Origin: Eleusine coracana subsp. coracana
Lineage: Eukaryota; Streptophyta; Magnoliopsida; Poales; Poaceae
NCBI GenBank assembly: GCA_032690845.1
Contig: CM064424.1
Coordinates: forward strand, 50,419,511 to 50,483,510
Length of the DNA: 64,000 nt
Direction: 5' to 3'
Shown here piece after piece: positions 56,540 through 64,000 of this stretch; positions within the stretch are counted from its first letter, which is position 1, and every line of letters begins with the position of its first letter. A program made the position numbers and the translations under genes. The notes beneath the pieces are model-generated. The model searched no databases. It had not been told where the DNA came from and saw nothing but the letters and a program-made list of their open reading frames with translations.

Positions 56540-57966
56540 AGTGGTAAACAGAGCTTCAGGTGCACCGACAGGTTCGCACTACCCTTAGTAAATTTCATTT
56601 TGTGTTCGTCCTATCGTCCATAGAAAAGCCCAAAAAATTTTTTTCCCTCTGCCCATAACCACGTGTTTAGCCTTTGCATATTTCAATTTTAGAGTCTGTA
56701 ATGATGAGTTTGTGCCCTAGTTCTTGTTTAGTCGCTGCTTTAGTTTGTGTTTTTGTCGTCAGTTGTGTTTCCCTTGCAACCCTATCCGCCATCCCCTTCA
56801 CCATCCTCTATTTTGTTGGCTTTTTGTGCTAGGGTTGATTGATTGACACACCTAGCCTTGTCCCACCCTAATCCCACCCTAAACATACCGTCAACACCCC
56901 GGACCAGTCCCCACAAATTCCACTTTCTGCTGCCTCCACACCGCCCAAAAAAAAATCCTACCTGATTTCAAACCCGACCCCAAACTCGACTCGGCTTTCT
57001 GGAAAACTGACTCCGACACCCCTTTGGTAAAACGGGTATAACTTTTCGCTCGGTTGTTCGTTTTGGCTGAAATTTTTACAGTAGATTCTTGACTCAAAGT
57101 TAAGCATACCCACACTCCCAAGGATACATACAACACTCCTCCAATTCTGGGCATGCAAGGTCCAATGACTAAAGCTCGTGCACGACGACTAAATTTAGAG
57201 GTGAGCTCGTTCATACGTTCTCTATTATATGTCACTTTTGAGAATGGTTTGCTACCTAATGATTATATTGTTATTAGGAACCATGGAGAGGACCAGGAGA
57301 TGATGGGAGAAGGACTTGGAGACGTGGAGGACCAGCAAGGACGTGTAAGCCAAGGTGGAGGCCCAACCAAAACCGACTTCAAGTCTGTTTAGGGGCTCAG
57401 GACCAGACTGCACTAAAACGGAGGCCCAGGTCGCATACGGACTCAGATTTGGACGTTCTACATATGCACGGAAAGATAAGAAGAATATCTTTCCAATGCC
57501 GCTGGTCTAATATCAAAATTCATCTGGAGTCATCGGAAATCGTTGAAACAAGAGAGGGTCCAGAATCTATTTCGGTGCTGCGTCGCCTGTTTTTGGACTT
57601 TGGGCTTTGTATCTAGTTGAGCCCAATTAGGGGCGCGTCCAGAGGGTCTTGCATGACCCTAGGGTATTCATAACAGTTTCGCCGTCATCACAGTTTGTGA
57701 GACCCCGACTTTGTGAGATTCATAATACATCTATAATTGTGTTGCCTTCTTCTTTGTTCTTGCTTGTGTTCTTGATTCGCAAGCAGGGATTAGCCTTCTC
57801 GGCGAGTTCAATCATTTTAGCACGGTTGATAACTAGAGGAGATGTCGTACTGCAATTGCGGGGTTTAGAACATGCTGTTCTGAAGCCGGATCGATTTGTG
57901 TGTCGCCTCCGACCAAATCAACGTATCCAGAACCTTTCGGAAGATCGGGAACCCTTGTCCACATCA
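56540..57966 (+). repeat. Array unit 10 (1427 bp, with deletion)
   Basis: Primer site variant AAACAGAGC. About 55 bases around the putative promoter are missing near 57665. Ends exactly at the LTR end CACATCA. Confidence 0.9.
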
Positions 57967-57977
57967 CTGATACTAGC
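57967..57977 (-). promoter_or_regulatory. Primer-binding-site remnant of a Tekay-like element
   Basis: Minus strand GCTAGTATCAG follows the end of the Tekay-like LTR; TAGTATCAG differs from the tRNA-Met site TGGTATCAG by one base. It is cut off by the array end. Confidence 0.6.
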
Positions 57978-60900
57978 TGGGGCGCCCCTTCCCGGAGGAT
58001 CGAGGTCCCGAAGGTGCTGATAATGTAGACACTTGATAATACATGATCCAACTTTAAGTTCAATTATTACATCAAAGTGCAGCGGAATTACAAGTTCATG
58101 AAGTTTTGAAAACAGCGGAAGCAAAATAATGATAAAATCTACAAGTTCGACGGTACAGCATGGTGATGATTCATGCCTGAAGAATCAACACCCTAGCAGC
58201 ACTCACAATCACTGCGGCGGCAAATCAGACTCCCAGTGGGCAGTCCAATCCTCAGGGATCTGCACGTCCCAAGGCAACACATCTACAGGCAATTCTATCT
58301 CTTCAGTACCTAAAAACCACATAAGCATAAAGCCTGAGTACTAATTACTCAGCAAGGCTTATCCGTCAAAACCTAGACATACAATGGCTCTAATAGGTGG
58401 CTTGTTTAAAAAAAGGACTCGCACTAAGCAACCTATTAGTTCTATCAAGTTTTTACTTTCAGATTAAATGGATTGTGCTGAATATAACTTTAGTTGCAAC
58501 AATAAGATAATAAAACAATACATAAAATAAGTGCAACAATAGAACAATAAAATATATCAGTAATAACCAATACCAATCCATATCCATAATATCATGTGCA
58601 ACTAAGTGATTGGCGCGGTGAACAAGTGGTACTCATTACTGCGAGGGACAACAATTGCAATTGATTTACACCAGCTGGGAAAAGCCGAATAACATGACAC
58701 ATACGCACCAATTAAGGTCGTATATGGCAACCTTTCACAAGAAAAACCACCCACATCCGGTCCCGGGTGTGGTGACGTCGAGTGGGCATGCCGTCTTGCC
58801 AGTAGTACTTTGCGGTATGGACCGCCCACTCCCGCAGCCGAGGGATCCTAAGACCAACGCACCTTAACCATCCTTGATATAAGCGGTCTTTAATGCTACA
58901 TCGGTTTACTAGTGCCCATGAAACTAGCATGCATTCGGTACTGTTCAAAACTTGATCAAGGGGCCGACCACGGACGGGTCCTAGGGTGGGCAAGACAGGG
59001 CTACCGTAGCCAGCACCCATGTGTTGCTACAAACCTACACATGCAAATTCCCTGTCTAGCCATACATCAAAAATAAACTTCTTTTACATAAGTTCAATTT
59101 TAGTGATCAAGTCTTATTCTATAGTAAGGATAACTATCGAAACTATTAATTACTAAGCATAGCATTTTTGTACCGAGCCTACCAAGTTTCTAATAAAAGC
59201 AACATAGGTCATTTGGGAAACATGCAAGTTGGGTTCCAATCAACTCCTATGACCTAATGCAATAATAAACATAGACACTAGTAGTGATATAAACTAGCAA
59301 AACTTTATAAAGAGGCTAATGCAAACCGGGGCTTGCCTAGGTCCATGCAAGTGTTAGCTACTACAGTCTCTTGCTCTTTAGGCTCTTGGTCTTGCTGGAC
59401 ATCGGGCTCCTACTCCTGAGTGTCGTTACCTATTGATGAACAAGGGTTTAATGGTAGTGTTGAAATACCGTTACATGCAATGATACGATAAATGCAACAA
59501 AATGATGGATGCACATTGCATTAGTATCTTGATGTTAACAACCTTATTAACAAGTTCTCGAAGCCATATGCTTCAAGGAAGCAAAGTAGACTTTCATTAT
59601 TTCATGTGTGTGGATCATTTAATTAGGGTTGATATAGCTTGAAAACAATTAAACAATTAAAATAGTAAACAACTGATTATGGACTTGAGTGATTTATCAT
59701 GAACAGAGACATAGACGAAGTGCATTTTCACCAAGTTATAGCCTCTGGACAGTATTATTTTATTTACTAGCATTTATTCAAGTTAAAGCATTACTTAATT
59801 AATAGAATATTAAATACTGCAGATTTGACTTAGCCAAAAATCAGGGTGCTGTATTAGTATCAATCAACAGTACATGCAAAAGATTGGAATTAAATTGATT
59901 GTACAGAATTAATAAGGAATTAATTAGTGCTTCCACAAGTTAGCTTCGCTGGAGCATGGCCGGGGATTGCCGGAGGGCTCGCCGCAGGCGACGGTGAGCG
60001 ACGAAACCTCACCGCGGGAGGGGAAAAACAATACGAGCATCAAGGAGGGCACAAAGGAGGGGTTCGCGAAGTCGGAAGCTCACCTGAGAATGGCCGTTGA
60101 CGAGAGGCGGCAGAAGGCGGAGGTCCAGCGACGTTGCGGGGTGGACTCGGGGCAGCAAACCGACTGCGACCGGCTCCTATAACATCATGGGGGCATGGCG
60201 GGGATCGGCATCAGGTCGGCGATCGTCGGGGAAGGCTGGAAGATATGGCACACCATGGGGGCGGCTCGGACACGGTGGCGTAGAAGGGGTCAGCGGGGGA
60301 AAAGTTCAATGCCGGCATTCTTGATCACGGAATCAAAGAATCGAGGGGTCAGGAGTGATTGCGATGAGTTTGCGATTTGCTACAAAGAGGAGAGGGGAGA
60401 CGGGGCTCACCAGAATCGCCAAAATTCTAGATTGCATCAACGGCGGCCGACGGGGAGCAGAGTCCGGAGATTCTCCAAATTGGCCGAGCTTACCGGAAGA
60501 TTGTGCGAGCCAGTGCGCAGGAATGCAGTGGGAAGGTAGGCGTGTTCGTTGCTGCTCTCGGCTTGGCTTGGGAGGGTGAGTGTGGCCGGGAGTTTGAGCT
60601 TGAGCTCGTGCTCTGGCAATGGCATGAATGGGTTGGAAGAGAAGGGAGTGAACAGGGTGTACTTAAAGGCCAAGGACTCGGGTTCTTTGTCGAGAAACTG
60701 GGGCAGGTGCGCACGCATAGCTTTGAGCAACACCGGGTCTCGGGGAGCTGTTGGGAGCGCGGGGAGTAGAGCGGGTGCGACAGCAGAGGCAGAGTGCGGT
60801 AGAGGGGAAAGAAACTCGAGCGTTTGGCTGGTAGCAGCGTGCGGCAAGGAAGGGAGCGGGGTGAGGGGACGGGTCGATCACGCACGAGCGGGAGTAGTCT

Positions 60901-61804
60901 GTGGAAGAAAGGGGGGAGTTGCTGGCCATCAGAAATTGAGGATGCGGCGGCAGGCCTGGCGGCATCGGACAGGGGTGAAAGTAACTTGCCTCGGCGGCAG
61001 CTAGCGGCGAGCAGTGGCAGGGCGGCAGTGGTGATGCGATGGAGCGGGCACGAGGGGCTGGCCATTGGTCGGAAAGCGGGAGCTGTCAGGCGGGGAGAAT
61101 CGAGGCGGCAGAGGCGAGCGCGGCGGGGAGTGGTTTCGGCCAGTAACAGGGAGCACGGCAGTCTTGGGCAGAAGAAAAGATAGGCGGAGCAGCGGCGGCT
61201 AGCGGTCGGATGGCTAATACGGAGGCGCGGGAGTGCGGCGGTGAGTTCCAAGGTGGCAGCGGCGGCAGAGGAATCACGCGACGCACGCGCGTGGGAGAGG
61301 CAACGGAAGGAAGAAGACAAGCAATTTTTGCAGAAAGGTCCTCGGGTTTTTGAAAAGCTTGCAAAGGAATCCCTAGTTCTGTTTTAATTGATTAAAAATA
61401 CTTCCTTAAGTCTAATTAAGCTAAAATTTTGAGGGTGAGCTAATTAGAATATGGACAATTCATTAGTGAAGTCTATTTGGCTAGAAAACAAATAATTTAA
61501 TTAGAATTATTAATTAAAGTTAAATCAATTCTAGGGTTAAACCATTTATTTGATTGATTTCCTATTGGAATAAAATTCTAGTTTTTGGCCCAAAATTCTA
61601 TTTTATTATTACCATAATTCTGATGTAATTATTTGGCCCATGGTTTATAGAAATTTAATTTGCTTCAAAGTTTTTGCTTGCAGGGTTTTATTTTGGCTTG
61701 AGGAAATTCCATTTTAACTTACCTCTATTATTTCATGCTCATACTTGAGTTCAAAATTTTTGGCAATTTGTGCTAATCAAGAAATGAGACACCTGGGTGT
61801 CACA
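57978..61804 (-). repeat. Tekay-like 5' LTR (3827 bp)
   Basis: Minus strand from TGTGACACCC (61804) to GGCGCCCCA (57978). It is homologous along its length to the LTRs at 2033 and 11945 but clearly diverged, with the GC-rich block at about 59940-61330. The right flank is copia integrase sequence (61805), so it inserted there; the left flank is a primer-binding-site remnant, which makes it the 5' LTR. The internal region and other LTR are gone. ORFs of 114-276 codons in the GC-rich block overlap on both strands and are Arg/Ser/Pro-rich; I do not regard them as genes. Confidence 0.82.
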
Positions 61805-62398
61805 TTCCTCCACTGTGGTGTTTTTGAATTCCGTCCCATTGTCACTCCTTATCTTCACAATGCTAGCATTGAACTCATTCTTTGCCCTCTTGGCAAACTT
61901 TCTGAAGATACCACTGGCTTGAGATTTCTCCACAAGAAAGAAGGTCCAAGTATATCTCATGAAATCATCAACAATCACCAAGCAATATAGATTGCTTCCT
62001 AGACTCTTGTAATGTGTTGGCCCAAACAAGTCCATGTGCAAGAGCTCTAGAGGACGAGATGTATACATGAATGACTTGGTGGGATGTGAGGATGCAACTT
62101 GTTTCCCTGCCTGACAAGCACTGCATAATTTATCCTTCTCAAAGGTCACATCCTTGATTCCTTCAACTAGATTCTTCTTGACAATATTCTTGAGCTGATT
62201 CATTCCAACATGTGCTAGTCTTCTATGCCACCACCATCCCTTGGATGCCTTGGTGAATAGGCAAGTGCTTTGTGGCATATTACTTGACTGGAAGTCAGTG
62301 ACATAGAAGTTCCCATGTCTCACTCCATGAAATACTAGCCCTCTCTTGACATTCTCAATTGTTGCACCATCCTCATCAAACATGCACTTGAAACCCAT
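61805..62398 (-). pseudogene. pol: Copia integrase, N-terminal part
   Basis: Starts in 'MGFKCMFDEDGATIEN'. The zinc finger 'HRRLAHVGMNQL' to 'CSACQAGKQ' is complete (HHCC). The core has 'LLHMDLFGPTHY' (first Asp) and 'RSDNGTEFKN' (second Asp). It ends at 'TTVEE', where the LTR begins; the catalytic Glu is lost. The open frame runs on into the LTR to 61751 by chance. Confidence 0.85.
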
Positions 62399-63123
62399 GT
62401 CAGAAAGTTCACCAATAGATAGAAGGTTGAAGTTGAGGGTTCCACAAGGAAGACCTTGGAGAGATGGAGGTCATTTGTGATGGCCACCTTGCCCGAGCCT
62501 CTAACTCTCCCTTTTGAGTTATCCCCAAAAGTCACCTTCTCACTCTCTTCATCTTCATCAATGGTGGTGAACATGGTTGGCTTTCTGATCATGTGTTGAG
62601 TGCAGCCACTATCAAGAATCGAATGAGCGCCTCCACTCTTGTAGTTGACTCTAGTAGTAGTCGTAAGACAAGCACTAGAGGAAGAGGAGTTAGTATCCAA
62701 AGCATTACTTGATTGAGTAGCACTAACCTCATGATGTCGAGCAATGAGACCATCCTCATAGATAGGAATTCTTGCAATGCCATCCAATAGTCTCCTCCTA
62801 ATGGGATAGTGAGGAGCATGATATCTCCAATGTCCATGATCATCCCCCATGTGCACATTGTCAAGGTTGATGTAGTAATGGGGAGGATCATAGAGTCCAT
62901 TGATGTGCTCAAGCACATGTCCCACTTGAGAGTGGAGCACAAGTATCATCTCCATTGCCCTCTCAATTGAGAGCTCGTGTCTCCTGTTAACTACCTCCTC
63001 AAGTAAGAAACCCCTCTCAGGAGTTGTGAATTGTTGGAGGAGCTTGTAAATCACTTCATGTGGTGCAATCTTCCGAAGTCCCCTGAAAGAGTTAATCCTA
63101 CATACAAGATCATATATGCTCAA
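62335..63123 (-). pseudogene. pol: Copia protease with an unusual upstream linker
   Basis: The protease motif 'SILDSGCTQHM' lies near 62590-62625, followed by 'KVTFGDNSKGRVRGSG', typical of Sirevirus-type copia protease. A frame change near 62430 separates it from integrase. The 150 residues before the protease ('LLQQFTTPERGFLLEEV', 'HSQVGHVLEHINGLYDPPHY') are not recognised, and no zinc knuckle is seen where copia gag should have one. Confidence 0.75.
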
Positions 63124-63998
63124 TAGATTCTCACAATGTCAACATTAGGATTTCTCACAAATTCACCAAGTTCAAAGAGAAGATCATGTTGGTGAGCTTG
63201 ACGAAGATGCCAAAGATGATCTTGTGGAGGAGGGGGCAAAGGAGGTGGAGGCGCCGGAGCCGAAGCCGTAAGATTGATCATCTCAAATGATCGATCGAGC
63301 ATTGTTGTTGGTGCTCCCCCCACGCCAATGCTTGGTCCACCCAATATGCTTGGAGTAGTACTAGGAATGACACTTGAGGTAGAGCTTGATGAAGCACCCG
63401 ATGAGTGTATTGCTCCGAAGGGGTTGTAGAAGTCGTTGCAAGGCAATCTTGTGAAGGGATCAAAGAAGTTTGAGCTCGAAGCTACTTCTTTCCCTTTGCT
63501 TGAGGATGCTTCACGGTGTGTCTTGGATGTCCTCTTCCATGCCATGCTTGCGGCAATCTCCTCATCCTTGAAGACCAGCTCAATCACATCTTCTACGGAG
63601 AGACTCTTTTCCATGAGAAGGTCAAGTGTAACGTAGAATAGCTTGCTACTCGGAATCAAGGAGAGGATCTTCTCCACTATCATGATCTTGGGAAGTTTGA
63701 AAGAAGTTACCCCAATTCTGTCCACAATACCTCGCAAGCAAATAAGAGAGTCAAGTAAGTCCTCATTATCATTAGCATGAAAAGCAAAGAACTCCACAAC
63801 AATAGAACTACTAGCATGATCAATAGGAGAATCACAAACATCATCAATGCTAGTAGAGCAAGGAAGACCAAGAGACACATCATTATCAGTCATCACGTTA
63901 GGCATACTAGCAGAGCAACCTATCAAGTCATTGCTATAAGAGTCTAGGCACTCACTAGTACAAGACACATCCACGCAATCATCACAATCATCATACAC
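63120..63998 (-). pseudogene. gag: Copia gag-like ORF, partial
   Basis: 292 codons, open to the window edge. The segment 'FKLPKIMIVEKILSLIPS' with 'LSVEDVIELVFKDEE' resembles the C-terminal half of the copia gag core domain. The N-terminal part is Asp/Cys/Ser-rich and unlike gag; the C-terminal part is Ser-rich and then poly-Pro ('PAPPPPLPPPPQ'). No CCHC knuckle. The true start may lie outside. Confidence 0.55.
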
Positions 63999-64000
63999 AT

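Larger units (their letters stand above)
42467..57966 (+). repeat. CRM-derived tandem array: one LTR plus ten 1.3-1.48-kb units
   Basis: Eleven LTR 3' ends (CCACATCA or close variant) occur at 43388, 44855, 46331, 47650, 49132, 50615, 52099, 53581, 55058, 56539 and 57966. Each of the first ten is followed by a primer-binding site and about 560 bases of CRM-like leader that then joins LTR sequence about 15 bases from its start. The polypurine tract, gag and pol are absent from every unit. All units lie head to tail on the plus strand. No target duplication is visible (CTGGA left, CTGAT right). Units differ by substitutions and a few indels. Tandem repeats derived from CRM elements have been described from maize centromeres; this is a comparable structure. 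Confidence 0.93.
61805..64000 (-). mobile_element. Sirevirus-like Ty1/copia element, 5' part
   Basis: Minus strand, running off the right edge. Order gag-like, protease, integrase is the copia order (integrase before RT). The protease and integrase sequences resemble the SIRE/Maximus group. Interrupted at 61804 by a Tekay-like LTR; the rest of integrase, RT and RNase H are not in the window. Confidence 0.78.

Noticed and set aside
42467..57966. CRISPR-like or ordinary minisatellite explanation for the 1.48-kb periodicity
   Set aside because: The units are long, contiguous and made of recognisable LTR and leader sequence, with no spacers.
60490..61320. 276-codon ORF on the minus strand, with overlapping ORFs on the plus strand
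   Set aside because: It lies in the GC-rich block of a Tekay-like LTR, is Arg/Ser/Pro-rich with no recognisable domain, and long ORFs occur in several frames at once, as expected from base composition.
1..64000. tRNA, rRNA or other host RNA genes
   Set aside because: Short tRNA-Met complementary stretches were noticed, but all are retrotransposon primer-binding sites next to LTR ends; no cloverleaf-capable sequence was seen around them.

Overview
The window is repeat DNA from a plant nuclear genome, most likely a grass (Poaceae). I see no host gene. Nearly every base belongs to nested LTR retrotransposons of five kinds: CRM-like (centromeric-type) Ty3/gypsy chromoviruses, Tekay/Del-like chromoviruses with two extra 5' ORFs, a Tat-lineage Ty3/gypsy element with an antisense gene, Sirevirus-like Ty1/copia pieces, and one unassigned LTR at the left edge. 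The grass assignment is an inference. It rests on the CRM-like and Tekay-like protein sequences, on 5' extra ORFs in a chromovirus (reported, as I recall, only from Poaceae), and on the Tat antisense ORF.

Layout. 1-990: 3' end of an LTR inserted in a CRM-like element. 991-17826: CRM-like element 1 (+ strand), split by a Tekay-like element (- strand, 2033-15646, target duplication GCGCT). The Tekay-like element carries gag, pol with chromodomain and two paralogous coiled-coil ORFs, and near its right LTR it holds a 313-bp duplicate of its own insertion-site flank. 17827-19131 and 26930-29097: a minus-strand Sirevirus-like remnant (LTR, polypurine tract, decayed accessory ORF), split by CRM-like element A (19132-26929, - strand, target duplication GACGT). 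Element A is complete, with one nonsense codon and one single-base deletion as its only visible coding lesions. 29098-33615: a CRM-related element that keeps gag and protease but lacks reverse transcriptase, RNase H and integrase, in a partial LTR-internal-LTR dimer. 33616-42466: a Tat-lineage element (- strand) whose 3' half holds an oppositely oriented gene with its own TATA box and GT-AG introns.

42467-57966 is the most unusual part: a 15.5-kb head-to-tail array of ten units of about 1.48 kb behind one complete LTR. Each unit is a CRM-like 5' leader fused directly to an LTR that has lost its first bases. The units share the deletion junction, so they descend from one rearranged founder, and units 2-4 recur as units 5-7, a higher-order repeat of about 4.45 kb. 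57967-61804 is a Tekay-like 5' LTR with a primer-binding-site remnant, inserted in the integrase gene of a Sirevirus-like copia element (61805-64000).

How the parts work together. The complete elements follow the usual logic: LTR promoter, initiator-tRNA primer site, gag-protease-RT-RNase H-integrase, polypurine tract. CRM-like elements run their pol frame into the 3' LTR, so the LTR encodes the protein tail. CRM-like elements plus a CRM-derived tandem repeat suggest a centromeric or pericentromeric origin; this is inference, because no centromeric satellite monomer was recognised.
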